DNA of 64,000 bases from assembly GCF_014207935.1 (NCBI RefSeq), contig NZ_JACHLL010000008.1:1-64000 (forward strand), in the 5' to 3' direction. The position numbers and the translations under genes were made by a program. Positions 26,721 through 35,508 of the stretch are shown here, in pieces; within the stretch, counting starts at the first letter, position 1; each line of letters opens with the position of its first letter. This DNA is from Pseudomonas fluvialis. GTDB taxonomy: Bacteria; Pseudomonadota; Gammaproteobacteria; Pseudomonadales; Pseudomonadaceae. Below the pieces are notes generated by a model. That model saw only the letters and a program-made list of their open reading frames with translations. It was not told where the DNA came from and did not search any database.

Positions 26721-26914
26721 CGTCAGGGCTTCGCGGACGCTTTTTCCCTTTTCGTGCTCCGTGCTGGGGCAGCGTACGCCGTATCGTCTTCACGGTTTTT
26801 CGGGCTTGAGCCGAGCTTTCGGGGCTTGCCGCTGCCTGGTCATCCCTGCACCGATAGGGTCATCTAGACGACCTATTGCTCCTTGCTGGTGCCGTTTTGT
26901 CTGTGCGCATTCAT

Positions 26915-26962
26915 ATAGCTGAGAGCTATGTATTGGATTTCAAAGATACATTTGAGTAATGC
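26915..26962 (+). promoter_or_regulatory. LysR-type operator and promoter of the amino acid ABC/decarboxylase operon
   Basis: The dyad ATAGCT-GAG-AGCTAT (26915-26929) fits the ATA-N9-TAT form of LysR sites and lies directly upstream of a -35 TTGGAT (26933-26938) and a -10 TAATGC (26957-26962) with an 18-base spacer. That is the placement of an activator site. The rest of the 394-base gap from the MocR stop to the binding-protein start (26664-27057) holds the MocR terminator and no gene. The LysR gene at 31737, at the end of the operon, is the likely ligand. Confidence 0.5.
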
Positions 26963-27057
26963 GTGATGGCGGCAGATTCTAGCCCGCAAGCAGGCCTGAC
27001 CCGCCAGTCAGCGGGCAGCCCTGGCCTCACCGATCCATTGCCCAAGAGGACAACAAG

Positions 27058-27846
27058 ATGAACAAGACTCTGCGCTCCCTGATCCTGGCCGCTGCGGCCA
27101 TCCTGCCGACCACCGCCGTTCTGGCCAGCGAGGGCCAAAGCCTGCGTATCGCCACCGAAGGCGCCTACCCACCCTTCAACTTTTTCACCGCCGACGGCCA
27201 GCTGGGCGGCTTCGACATCGAGATCGGCCGCGCCCTGTGCGCCCAGATGAAGGCCAATTGCGAGTTCGTCGCCCAGGACTGGGATGGCATCATCCCGGCG
27301 CTTCTGGCCGACAAGTACGACCTGATCATCGCCTCAATGTTCATCACCGAGGAGCGCAAGCAGAAGGTCGCCTTCACCGAGCCCTACCAGAAGTCGGCCA
27401 TGACCTTCGTGGTGCCCAAGGATTCGGACCTCAAGGACTTCTCGCCCAAGGGCCTGGCCGGCAAGACCATCGGCGCCCAGGGCTCCACCACCCAGGGCGA
27501 CTACCTCTCGGCCATGTTCCCCGACTCCGACGTGCGCCTGTACCCGACCCAGGACGCGGTGAACCTCGACCTGGCCTCCGGTCGTCTGGATGCCCAGGTC
27601 GGCGACATGATTCCGATGCTGGAGTGGACGCAAAAGAGCGAGGACGGCGCCTGCTGCGTGCTGGCCGGCGCGCCCATCAGCGAGGCCAAGTACGTGGGCG
27701 AGGGCGTCGGCATCGCCCTGCGCAAGGAAGACGCCGCCCTGCGCGAGCAGCTCAACCAGGCGCTGGCCGCGATCATCGCCGACGGCACCTACAAGGCCAT
27801 CAACGACAAGTACTTCTCGGTCAACCTGCTGACCCTGCAGAAGTGA
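27058..27846 (+). CDS. ABC transporter periplasmic binding protein, basic/polar amino acid type
   Basis: A 262-residue periplasmic protein with a signal peptide (residues 1-23, cleavage after VLA) and the HisJ/LAO-like family 3 fold (LRIATEGAYPPFNFF, GFDIEIGRALCAQM, AQDWDGIIPALLADKYD, then FTEPYQKSA). The closest family relations are lysine/arginine/ornithine and histidine binding proteins, but opine and octopine binders look similar. It leads an operon with two permeases, an ATPase and a PLP decarboxylase, which suggests uptake of a basic amino acid that is then decarboxylated. Confidence 0.9.
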   Translation: MNKTLRSLILAAAAILPTTAVLASEGQSLRIATEGAYPPFNFFTADGQLGGFDIEIGRALCAQMKANCEFVAQDWDGIIPALLADKYDLIIASMFITEERKQKVAFTEPYQKSAMTFVVPKDSDLKDFSPKGLAGKTIGAQGSTTQGDYLSAMFPDSDVRLYPTQDAVNLDLASGRLDAQVGDMIPMLEWTQKSEDGACCVLAGAPISEAKYVGEGVGIALRKEDAALREQLNQALAAIIADGTYKAINDKYFSVNLLTLQK

Positions 27847-27850
27847 TGCA

Positions 27851-27870
27851 CCGGGCCCGCAGGGGCCCGG
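27851..27870 (+). other. Intercistronic stem-loop between binding protein and permease
   Basis: A perfect 8-bp G+C stem (ccgggccc, 27851-27858; gggcccgg, 27863-27870) without a T tract lies four bases past the stop codon. Such structures commonly protect the binding-protein message and reduce downstream transcription. Confidence 0.65.
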
Positions 27871-27912
27871 GCTTCGCATTGTTCTTCCTTCTGATCGAGA
27901 AGAGGCTGTTCT

Positions 27913-28638
27913 ATGGAGTGGCTCTCCTACCTGAGTTTTACCGGTGGCGGCTGGGGCGACGAGTTGCTGCGCGGCCTGGGCGTAACCCTGGCGCTGGCGG
28001 CGGCCAGCCTGCCGGTCGGCCTGGCCCTGGGCCTGGCCGTGGCGGCGCTCGGCCTGTGCCGGCGGGCGCTGTGGCGCGGCCTTGCGGCCTCCTTCAGCAC
28101 CACCATCCGCGGTCTACCGGAATTGCTGACTCTGTTCATCATCTACCACGGCGTGGGCCTGGCGCTTAACAGCCTGCTCAAGTGGCTCAGCCCGGGGGCG
28201 ACGCCGGTCGAGCTGAGTCCCTTCCTGGCCGGGGTGATCGCCCTGGGCCTGGTGTTCGCCGGCTACTCCAGCGAGGTCTGGCGCGGTGCCTGGCAGTCGC
28301 TGGACCGTGGCCAGCTGGAGGCGGCCCAGGCCATCGGCGTGCGCCGGCTGACCATCTTCCGCCTGATCGAGCTGCCGCAGCTGCTGCGCCTGGCGCTGCC
28401 GGGGCTGGGCAACCTGTGGATCAGCCTGATCAAGGACACCGCGCTGGTGTCGGTGATCGCGCTGAACGACCTGATGCGTATGGCCAACGTGGCGGTTGGG
28501 GTGACCAAGAAGCCCTTCCTGTTCTTCGCCGTGGTGTGCCTGGTCTACTGGGCCATCTGCCTGCTCTGTGAATGGGGCCTGGCCCGGCTGGAGCAGCGTG
28601 CCAACCGGGGCTTCGAACGTGAGGGGCGCGCAGCATGA
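27913..28638 (+). CDS. ABC transporter permease, HisQ-like
   Basis: A 241-residue inner-membrane protein with about five hydrophobic spans and the EAA-loop of amino acid permeases (LEAAQAIGVRRLTIFRLIELPQ, with key EAA and G). It follows the binding-protein gene by 66 bases and overlaps the next permease by four (ATGA). With its partner it should form the translocation pore of the importer. Confidence 0.9.
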   Translation: MEWLSYLSFTGGGWGDELLRGLGVTLALAAASLPVGLALGLAVAALGLCRRALWRGLAASFSTTIRGLPELLTLFIIYHGVGLALNSLLKWLSPGATPVELSPFLAGVIALGLVFAGYSSEVWRGAWQSLDRGQLEAAQAIGVRRLTIFRLIELPQLLRLALPGLGNLWISLIKDTALVSVIALNDLMRMANVAVGVTKKPFLFFAVVCLVYWAICLLCEWGLARLEQRANRGFEREGRAA

Positions 28639-29378
28639 TCGACATCCTCGAACGTTTTTCCGGGCAGTTGCTGTCCGGCGCCGGGCTGACCCTGCAGATC
28701 ACCCTGATCGCCTCCCTGCTGGCGTTCTGCCTGTCGCTGCCGCTGGCGCTGCTGCGGCGCAGCCCGAGCGCCGCCTGGCGCTGGCCGGTGCGTCTGTACG
28801 TGTCGTTCTTTCGCGGCACGCCGCTGCTGGCCCAGCTGTTCCTGGTCTATTACGGCTCCGGGCAGTTCCGCGTGCCGCTGACCGAGGCGGGGCTGTGGTG
28901 GTTCTTCCGTGATCCGTACTACTGCGCGCTGCTGACCTTCGTGCTCAATTCCACCGCCTACCAGGTGGAAATTCTCCGCGGCGGCCTGCGTGCCGTGCCC
29001 AGCGGGCAGATCGAGGCGGGCATCGCCCTGGGTCTGCGCAAGCTTGAGCTGTATCGCCGGATCATCCTGCCCAACGCTTACCGCATCGCGTTCCCGGCGC
29101 TGGGCAACGAGTTGATCCTGCTGCTCAAGGGCAGCGCGGTGGTCAGCGTGATCACCGTGCTCGACGTGATGGGCCAGACCCGCCGCGCCTTCTCGCAGAC
29201 CTTCGATCTGTCCGTGTACTTCTGGGCCGCCGTGCTCTACCTGCTGATGACCACGATCTTCGTGCTGCTCTGGCGCCGTCTGGAGCGCTGCCTGACCCGC
29301 CATCTGCACTGTCGCAGCGCCCAGCCGGGCAAGCGTCGCGGCCTGTTCACCCGCCTTTCCACAGGAGTGGCCCCATGA
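28635..29378 (+). CDS. ABC transporter permease, HisM-like
   Basis: A 247-residue inner-membrane permease with the same topology as its neighbour and an EAA-type loop (IEAGIALGLRKLELYRRIILPNA, key residues EAG and G). The start overlaps the preceding stop codon and its own stop overlaps the ATPase start, so translation of the two permeases and the ATPase is coupled. The cytoplasmic C-terminal tail is basic. Confidence 0.9.
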   Translation: MIDILERFSGQLLSGAGLTLQITLIASLLAFCLSLPLALLRRSPSAAWRWPVRLYVSFFRGTPLLAQLFLVYYGSGQFRVPLTEAGLWWFFRDPYYCALLTFVLNSTAYQVEILRGGLRAVPSGQIEAGIALGLRKLELYRRIILPNAYRIAFPALGNELILLLKGSAVVSVITVLDVMGQTRRAFSQTFDLSVYFWAAVLYLLMTTIFVLLWRRLERCLTRHLHCRSAQPGKRRGLFTRLSTGVAP

Positions 29379-30157
29379 CCACCATGCACCATCCGCAGGC
29401 CGCCCTGGAGGTGGAGAACCTGCACAAGTCCTACGACGGCACCGAGGTGCTCAAGGGCGTGTCGCTGACTGCCCACAAGCATGAGGTGATCAGCATCATC
29501 GGCTCCAGCGGCTCGGGCAAGAGCACCTTCCTGCGCTGCATGAACCTCTTGGAATTCCCCGACAGCGGCACCCTGCGGGTGCACGGCGAGGAGCTGGAGC
29601 TGGCCGCCGACTCGCGCGGCAATCGCTCCAAGCGCTTCCAGCGGCAGATCGAGCGGGTGCGCACGCGCCTCGGCATGGTGTTCCAGTCGTTCAACCTGTG
29701 GCCGCACATGAGCGTGCTGGAGAACGTGATGATGGGCCCCTGCATCGTCCTCGGCCGCCCGCGCGAGGAGGTGGAGGCCAAGGCGCGCAGCCTGCTGGCG
29801 CGGGTCGGCATGCTGGAGAAGTGCCAGGTCTACCCCGAGTGCCTGTCCGGCGGGCAGAAGCAGCGCGTGGCCATCGCCCGTGCCCTGGCCATGGACCCGG
29901 AGGTGATGCTGTTCGACGAGCCGACCTCGGCGCTCGACCCCGAGCTGGTCGGCGAGGTGCTGCGGGTGATCCGCGAGCTGGGCGAGGAGGGCCGCACCAT
30001 GATCATGGTCACCCACGAGATGCGCTTCGCTCGCGAGGTGTCCTCGCGCGTGGTCTACCTGCACCAGGGCCGCATCGAGGAGCAGGGTACGCCCGAGCAA
30101 CTCTTCGGCGACCCACAGTCGGCCAACCTGCGACGCCTGCTGGCGACCCAGCACTGA
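29375..30157 (+). CDS. ABC transporter ATPase, HisP-like
   Basis: A 260-residue ATPase of the polar amino acid class. It has Walker A GSSGSGKST (near residue 43), the Q-loop in GMVFQSFNLWPHMSV, signature LSGGQKQRVAIARAL, Walker B VMLFDEPTSALDPELV and the H-loop in IMVTHEMRFA. It powers the importer with the two permeases. The decarboxylase gene follows after 46 bases. Confidence 0.95.
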   Translation: MTTMHHPQAALEVENLHKSYDGTEVLKGVSLTAHKHEVISIIGSSGSGKSTFLRCMNLLEFPDSGTLRVHGEELELAADSRGNRSKRFQRQIERVRTRLGMVFQSFNLWPHMSVLENVMMGPCIVLGRPREEVEAKARSLLARVGMLEKCQVYPECLSGGQKQRVAIARALAMDPEVMLFDEPTSALDPELVGEVLRVIRELGEEGRTMIMVTHEMRFAREVSSRVVYLHQGRIEEQGTPEQLFGDPQSANLRRLLATQH

Positions 30158-30203
30158 TTTCCCTTTTTCTTACTGCCTACTTTTACTGAAAAGAGTCCCC
30201 GAC

Positions 30204-31652
30204 ATGACTTCAGTCGTTTCCCTGCACCCGTGGAAGCGTGGTGCGCACCTCACTAGCGCCAACAACCAGCTGCTGATTGATGGCGTCAGCGCCGTCGAAC
30301 TGGTCGAGCGCTATGGCTCGCCGCTCTACGTCTATTCCGAGGCGCGCCTGCGCAAGAATGCCCGCGACATCCTTGAGAACTTTCGCCGCGAACACGCCAA
30401 TACCCGCGTCTGCTTCGCCAGCAAGGCCTGCGCGAACCTCGCCGTACTCAGGGTGTTCAAAGACTGTGGCCTGGCCCTGGAAGTCAACTCCGGCGGCGAG
30501 TTCCACAAGGCCTGCGTGGCCGGTTTCGCCCCGGGCGAAATGGTGTTCAACGGCGTGGCCAAGCAGGTGCAGGAGCTGCGCGAGGTGATCGAGGCCGGCA
30601 TCGGCTCGATCAACGTCGATTCGCTGTCCGAGCTCGACCGCATCATCACGGTCGCCGTCGAGCTGGGCCGCCAGGCCCGCGTGGCGCTGCGCATCATCCC
30701 GGAGATCCGTGGCGGCGCCGCCGCCGGCTGGCAGACCGGCACCTCCAGCTCCAAGTTCGGCATGACCGCCGACGAGCAGGCCGAGGCCATCGAGCGCATC
30801 CTCGCTCAGCCGCAGGCGGTGAAGATGGTTGGCGTGCACGCCCATATCGGCACCCAGATCACCGACATCGCGGTGTACCAAGCCGAGGCGGCCTTCCTCA
30901 TCGATTACGTGCGCGAGGTGAGCGAGCGCCTGCCCTATGCCCTGGAGCACGTGAACCTGGGCGGCGGCTTCGCCAAGAACTACAGCAGCGCCGAGGAAAA
31001 CTTCGCCACGGTGGCGCCGCACTACCGCGAGAACTACCGCACCGACATCGACTTCGCCCGCCTGGCCCAGCAGCTGATCCGCCCGATCAGCCAGGCGCTG
31101 GGGCAGGGCATCGAGATCATCGTCGAGCCGGGGCGCAGCATGGTCAGCGACACCGCCATCCTGCTGACCCGCATCGAGGCGCACAAGGCGCGCCAGACTC
31201 CGGTGTTCTACCTGGACGCCGGCTACAGCGTGCTGTTCGACCTGTACAACAGCTGGTACTTCCACATGCTCAACGCCTCGCGCAGCGATGACCGCGACAC
31301 CGCGCTGTTCCGCATGGCCGGCCCGCTGTGCGACAGCAGCGACACCTACTACGACATCGAGGGCGAGGGCGCGGTGGCCGAGCTGATCGCCGAGCAGCCG
31401 GCCCTGGCCGAGCATCGCGAGGTGCTGGAGCAGGTGCTGGTGCACCAGCCCAACCTGCGCGAGTTGCCGGCGGCCACGGAGCAGGGCGATGTGATCGCGC
31501 TGCTGGATGTCGGCGCCTACGCGTTGGAGATGATGAGCCAGTACTGCGGTCGTCAGGCGGCGGCCGCCGTGCTGGTCGATCTTCAGCAGGGCAGCCGGCT
31601 GATCCGCCGCCGCGCCGAGTACGCCGACCTGCTCAGCCATGATGTCGACTGA
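30204..31652 (+). CDS. Group IV PLP-dependent decarboxylase (DAP/ornithine/lysine decarboxylase family)
   Basis: A 482-residue enzyme with the alanine-racemase-type barrel and C-terminal beta domain of the DAP/arginine/ornithine decarboxylases. The PLP lysine is K74 in CFASKACAN, the phosphate-binding GGGFAKN sits near residue 253, the EPGRSMV motif near 309, and the catalytic cysteine in GPLCDSSD is C376. At 482 residues it is longer than LysA (about 415), with an extra C-terminal segment. Coupling to a basic amino acid importer and a LysR regulator points to catabolism of an imported diamino or related acid, not cell-wall lysine synthesis; the substrate is inference. Confidence 0.85.
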   Translation: MTSVVSLHPWKRGAHLTSANNQLLIDGVSAVELVERYGSPLYVYSEARLRKNARDILENFRREHANTRVCFASKACANLAVLRVFKDCGLALEVNSGGEFHKACVAGFAPGEMVFNGVAKQVQELREVIEAGIGSINVDSLSELDRIITVAVELGRQARVALRIIPEIRGGAAAGWQTGTSSSKFGMTADEQAEAIERILAQPQAVKMVGVHAHIGTQITDIAVYQAEAAFLIDYVREVSERLPYALEHVNLGGGFAKNYSSAEENFATVAPHYRENYRTDIDFARLAQQLIRPISQALGQGIEIIVEPGRSMVSDTAILLTRIEAHKARQTPVFYLDAGYSVLFDLYNSWYFHMLNASRSDDRDTALFRMAGPLCDSSDTYYDIEGEGAVAELIAEQPALAEHREVLEQVLVHQPNLRELPAATEQGDVIALLDVGAYALEMMSQYCGRQAAAAVLVDLQQGSRLIRRRAEYADLLSHDVD

Positions 31653-31736
31653 GCACAACGGTGTGTCGCCTGAGAGGCAGCTCTGTGCTGCCTTTCAGGC
31701 CTGCGGCAATGCTAAGGTCTGCCAGGAGCCGCCACC

Positions 31737-32720
31737 ATGACGGCCTGCCTGGGAGAAACGCCGATCATGCTGTCGCCGCGCGAGCGCCTGCTGCGCAATC
31801 TGGACTGGAACCTGCTGTACACCTTCCTCGTCATCGTCGAGGAAAGCAGCATCACCGGTGCCGCACGGCGCCTGTCGCTCAGCCAGCCGAGCGTGAGCAA
31901 TGCGCTCAAACGCCTGGAAGAGCACCTGGGCATGCGCCTGATCCAGCGGCGCAAGGGCATGTTTGCCCTCACCGAGCAGGGCCTGCGGGTGTACGAGTAC
32001 GTGTCCTCGGCCGGCAGCATCATGGAGCAGATGGCCGAGCAGTTCGCCGGTGAGGCCGGCGCGGTGCTCGGCGAGCTGCAGATTCAGGTGGCCAGCCATG
32101 TCAGCTGCCGGCCTTTCGACGCGGCGCTGCTGCGCTTCCACCAGCAGTACCCCAACGTGCTGATCAGCCTCAGCTCCGAGCCCAGCGCGCACATCGTCGA
32201 CGCCGTGGCGCAGGATCGCCTGCACATCGGCATCAGCAACAAGAAGACGGCCCAGACCGGCCTGCACTTCGACCTGCTCGGTTACGAGCAGATGGCCTTC
32301 TACTGCGGCCCGACGCACCCTCTGTTCGGCCGCCGGGACCTGACCAGCGCCGACCTGCGTGGTCTGTCCTATGTGTCGTTCGAGAGCGACCAGCCCGGCG
32401 AGGGCCTTAGCGCGGTGAACAACGTGCGTGCCGAACAGCAGTTCTGGGGCCGGCTGGTGGCGGTGTCGCCCAACGAGGAGGAAATCCGCCGGCTGATCCT
32501 CGCCGGCCTCGGTTTCGGCGCCCTGACCGTGGAGGGCGCCAAACCCTTTGTTGCGCAGAACCTGCTGTTCCAGCTGCCACCCTACGACGAGCTGCCGGTC
32601 AACGAGGTGTACCTAGTGACGCCGGAGAACCAGCTGCTGAGCGACGTCGAACAGCTGTTCATCGCCCTGCTGCGCGACGCTGCGGTGGACGAGGTGCGCG
32701 AGCGGTATTTCAGGGGCTAG
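31737..32720 (+). CDS. LysR-family transcriptional regulator
   Basis: A 327-residue LysR protein with its helix-turn-helix at residues about 30-60 (ITGAARRLSLSQPSVSNALK, key SQPSVSNAL) and an effector domain thereafter. The start at ATG 31737 uses AGGAG upstream; ATG 31767 is an alternative with a shorter N-terminus. The gene follows the decarboxylase by 84 bases on the same strand and probably regulates the operon through the ATA-N9-TAT site at 26915-26929. Confidence 0.88.
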   Translation: MTACLGETPIMLSPRERLLRNLDWNLLYTFLVIVEESSITGAARRLSLSQPSVSNALKRLEEHLGMRLIQRRKGMFALTEQGLRVYEYVSSAGSIMEQMAEQFAGEAGAVLGELQIQVASHVSCRPFDAALLRFHQQYPNVLISLSSEPSAHIVDAVAQDRLHIGISNKKTAQTGLHFDLLGYEQMAFYCGPTHPLFGRRDLTSADLRGLSYVSFESDQPGEGLSAVNNVRAEQQFWGRLVAVSPNEEEIRRLILAGLGFGALTVEGAKPFVAQNLLFQLPPYDELPVNEVYLVTPENQLLSDVEQLFIALLRDAAVDEVRERYFRG

Positions 32721-32729
32721 CAGGGGCGC

Positions 32730-32746
32730 CTTAAGTCCATCTTAAG
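32730..32746. promoter_or_regulatory. BqsR/PmrA-type response-regulator box upstream of the flavoreductase operon
   Basis: The site CTTAAG-TCCAT-CTTAAG is a perfect direct repeat. It matches both the PmrA/QseB box (cTTAAG-N5-cTTAAG) and the published P. aeruginosa BqsR box (TTAAG-N6-TTAAG, 32731-32746), where BqsR is the Fe(II)-responsive regulator. It lies 77 bases upstream of the DUF2271 start codon. Which response regulator uses it cannot be read from sequence. Confidence 0.7.
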
Positions 32747-32822
32747 CCCATGGGCTGGGCCATTCAGCCTGGTTTCAGGCAGCCCGGTTAAGGTCGAACC
32801 ATTCCTTCTGGAGAGGTTCGCC

Positions 32823-33290
32823 ATGCACAAGACCGCCATTACCTTCGCCCTCGCCGGTGCCACCGCGCTGCCCCTGGCTGCCCAGGCCCGCGAGATCACC
32901 CTGCAGACCACGCTGAATGAGTACCGGGGCAACGAGGCTTATCTGGCCTTCTACGTCACCGATGCCCAGGGCAATTACCAGCGCACCCTCTGGGTGTCCG
33001 GCAAGAAGGCCAAGTACTACAAGCACCTGCGCGACTGGGTGCGCTCGGGCAATCAGCGCTCGGAGTTCGACGGCCTGACCGGCGCCAGCGTCGGCAGCGG
33101 CGAGACGCTGGAGGTGGCCGTCGAGCTGGAAGACGCGCTGATTGATGCGGGCTACGAGATCCGCATCGACAGTGCCGTCGAGGACAAGCGCGACAACCGC
33201 GCCGAGGTTCGCCTGCCGCTCACCGCGCAGCCTGGCCAGACCTCGGGCGGAGCCCAGGGCTACGTCGAACGCTTCGGCTACCAATTCTGA
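32823..33290 (+). CDS. DUF2271 periplasmic protein
   Basis: A 155-residue exported protein with a signal peptide (residues 1-22, cleavage after AQA) and a DUF2271 beta-rich body (REITLQTTLNEYRGNEAYLAFYVTD, with the conserved LWVSGKKAKYYKHL following). The family is of unknown function but is typically encoded beside PepSY/flavoreductase and ApbE genes, as here (next gene 10 bases downstream). It may be a periplasmic partner or electron acceptor. The start follows GGAGAGG, a strong ribosome site. Confidence 0.8.
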   Translation: MHKTAITFALAGATALPLAAQAREITLQTTLNEYRGNEAYLAFYVTDAQGNYQRTLWVSGKKAKYYKHLRDWVRSGNQRSEFDGLTGASVGSGETLEVAVELEDALIDAGYEIRIDSAVEDKRDNRAEVRLPLTAQPGQTSGGAQGYVERFGYQF

Positions 33291-33300
33291 GGGCAGTGTC

Positions 33301-35508
33301 ATGTCGCAGCGTATTCATCTGCTGGCCAGTCTCGCGCTGGGCCTGCTGCTTCTGCTCTCGGCCGCCACCGGGCTGATACTGGCCGGCAACCAGCTGAGCG
33401 AACAGCTGCAGGCACCAACCACCACCGACAGCGTGGCGCAGATGGCCGAACGGGTTGCCGCCGCCGTACCGGGCATCGAACGCATCGAGCGCGCGCCCAG
33501 TGGCGTGCTGCGCGTGGCCTTCAGCACGGCCGAGGACAGCGGTGTGCTGCGGGTCGATCCGGCCAGCGGCGCGGTGCTCGGCTCCTATGAGCCCTCTGCC
33601 CTGATGGAAGGTCTGCGTGATCTGCACCGTGATCTGCTGCTCGGCTCGGCCGGTCGCTGGCTCAGTGGCCTGTCGGCGCTGGGCCTGTTGCTGCTGAGCC
33701 TGAGCGGCGCCTGGCTGCTGGCCCGCCGCCTGGGCGGCTGGCGTCGTTTCTTGTTGCCCATCGCGCCGGGCCGGGGCCTGGCCCACTGGCACACGGTGGT
33801 GGCGCGCTGGACGCTACCCGTCGTGGTGGTGCTGGCCCTGAGTGGGCTGTACCTGTCGGCCGTCAGTCTGGAACTGATCGCTAGCGGCGAGGAGGGCGCC
33901 AACTATCCCGACGCCGTCTATGCGCAGCCGGCCGCCCCTCTGGGCAACCTGTCGGCGCTGCGCAACCTGGCGCTGGAGGACCTGCGCGAGCTGGAGTTTC
34001 CGGCCGACAGGGACGAGGGCAATTACTTCACCCTGCGCACGGCCACCGGCGAGGGCTTCGTGAATGCCGCCAGTGGTCAGTGGATCAGTTTCCAGCGTTA
34101 TGGACTGGCCCAGCGCCTGTCGGAAACCGCCTATGTGCTGCACACCGGCGCCGGTTCGCCGTTCTGGTCGCTGCTGCTGGCCGGCTGCTCCTCGGCGCTA
34201 TTGTTTCTCACCGGTTCGGGCCTGCTGGCCTGGTGGCAGCGCAGGCGCCTGACCGGCGAACTGCGCGGCAATGTGCCGGCCGAGCAGGCGCAGGTCGTCG
34301 TGCTGGTCGGCAGCCAGAGTGGCAGTACCTGGCACTACGCCCGTCAGTTGCTAGCCCAGTTGCAGGCCGCCGGCCAGCGCGTACACGTGGCCAGCATGAA
34401 CCAGCTGCAGCCGCACTATCCGCAGGCCCGTAAGCTTGTGCTGCTGGCCGCAACCCATGGTGATGGCCAGGCGCCGGACTCTGCCCGCGACTTTCTCCAG
34501 CGCCTTGAGCAGAGCCCGCTGCCTGAGCATCTGCATACCACCGTGGTCGGCTTTGGCGACTCGCGCTTCCAGCATTTTTGTGGCTTTGCCCGGCAGGTGG
34601 CGCAGCAGCTCGAGCGCCAGGGACACGCGCTGGCGCTGCCCCTGCAGTGCATCGACCGGAGCGAGCCGGCTGCGCTGCAGCAGTTAGCGCAGGGCCTGGG
34701 GCAGTGGCTGGGCTGTGCGCTGCAACTGTTGCCGGCGCAGCCGCATGTGGCCCTGCAGCGCCTGGAGTTGCTCAGTCGCGAACTCTACGGCGAAGAGAGC
34801 GAGTCGCCGGCGGCCATCCTGCGTTTCGCGCTGCAGCCCGAGCCGCGTGCGCGTGGACCGGCTCGTCTGTGGCAGCGCCGCGCCCGTTTCTCGCCGGGTG
34901 ACCTGCTGGCCATCCGCCCGGGTGAGGGCCTGGCACCGCGCTTCTACTCGATCGCCAGCAGTGACGAGGACGGCGCCGTGGAAATCTGCGTGCGCCGCCA
35001 GCCGGGCGGGTACTGTTCCGGCCTGCTGCATCGCCTGCAGCCGGGCGACTGCGTGGAAGGTTTCATCCAGCCGCACCCGGACTTTCGCCCTGCGGCTGGC
35101 CGCCACCCGGTGATTCTGATCGGTGCCGGCACTGGGGTCGCCCCGCTGATCGGCTTTGTACGCAAAAACGTCAACCAGCGCCCGCTGCACCTGTACTGGG
35201 GCGGGCGCGACCCGCAGGCGGATTTCCTCTACGGTCGCGAGCTGGAAAGCTACCTGGCCGAGGGTCGCCTGACCGGGTTGCGCCTGGCCTTCTCCCAGGG
35301 GCTGGAACCGTGTTATGTGCAGGATCGCCTGCGCGAGGACGCGCAGCAGTTGAGCCTGCTGTTGCAGCAGGGCGCCCAAGTGCTGGTCTGCGGTTCGCGG
35401 GAGATGGCGGCCGGTGTGCGCGCGGTGATCGAGCCGGTGCTGCAGACTCTGGGCGAAAGCCTCGAACAACTGCGCTTGCAGGGGAGGTATCGCGAGGATG
35501 TCTACTGA
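33301..35508 (+). CDS. PepSY-domain membrane flavoreductase (flavodoxin + FAD/NAD(P)H reductase fusion)
   Basis: A 735-residue inner-membrane protein. The N-terminal half is a PepSY_TM region with hydrophobic segments near 7-28, about 113-135, 165-190 and 285-305. A flavodoxin-like FMN domain begins near residue 330 (VGSQSGSTWHYARQLL), followed by an FAD-binding domain with RFYSI near 547 and an NAD(P)H-binding motif GAGTGVAP near 607. The layout is that of sulfite-reductase-alpha-like or siderophore/iron reductases (compare PA4513 of P. aeruginosa, from memory). It would pass electrons from NAD(P)H through FAD and FMN to a periplasmic acceptor such as Fe(III). The following apbE gene overlaps it by 11 bases. 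Confidence 0.87.
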   Translation: MSQRIHLLASLALGLLLLLSAATGLILAGNQLSEQLQAPTTTDSVAQMAERVAAAVPGIERIERAPSGVLRVAFSTAEDSGVLRVDPASGAVLGSYEPSALMEGLRDLHRDLLLGSAGRWLSGLSALGLLLLSLSGAWLLARRLGGWRRFLLPIAPGRGLAHWHTVVARWTLPVVVVLALSGLYLSAVSLELIASGEEGANYPDAVYAQPAAPLGNLSALRNLALEDLRELEFPADRDEGNYFTLRTATGEGFVNAASGQWISFQRYGLAQRLSETAYVLHTGAGSPFWSLLLAGCSSALLFLTGSGLLAWWQRRRLTGELRGNVPAEQAQVVVLVGSQSGSTWHYARQLLAQLQAAGQRVHVASMNQLQPHYPQARKLVLLAATHGDGQAPDSARDFLQRLEQSPLPEHLHTTVVGFGDSRFQHFCGFARQVAQQLERQGHALALPLQCIDRSEPAALQQLAQGLGQWLGCALQLLPAQPHVALQRLELLSRELYGEESESPAAILRFALQPEPRARGPARLWQRRARFSPGDLLAIRPGEGLAPRFYSIASSDEDGAVEICVRRQPGGYCSGLLHRLQPGDCVEGFIQPHPDFRPAAGRHPVILIGAGTGVAPLIGFVRKNVNQRPLHLYWGGRDPQADFLYGRELESYLAEGRLTGLRLAFSQGLEPCYVQDRLREDAQQLSLLLQQGAQVLVCGSREMAAGVRAVIEPVLQTLGESLEQLRLQGRYREDVY

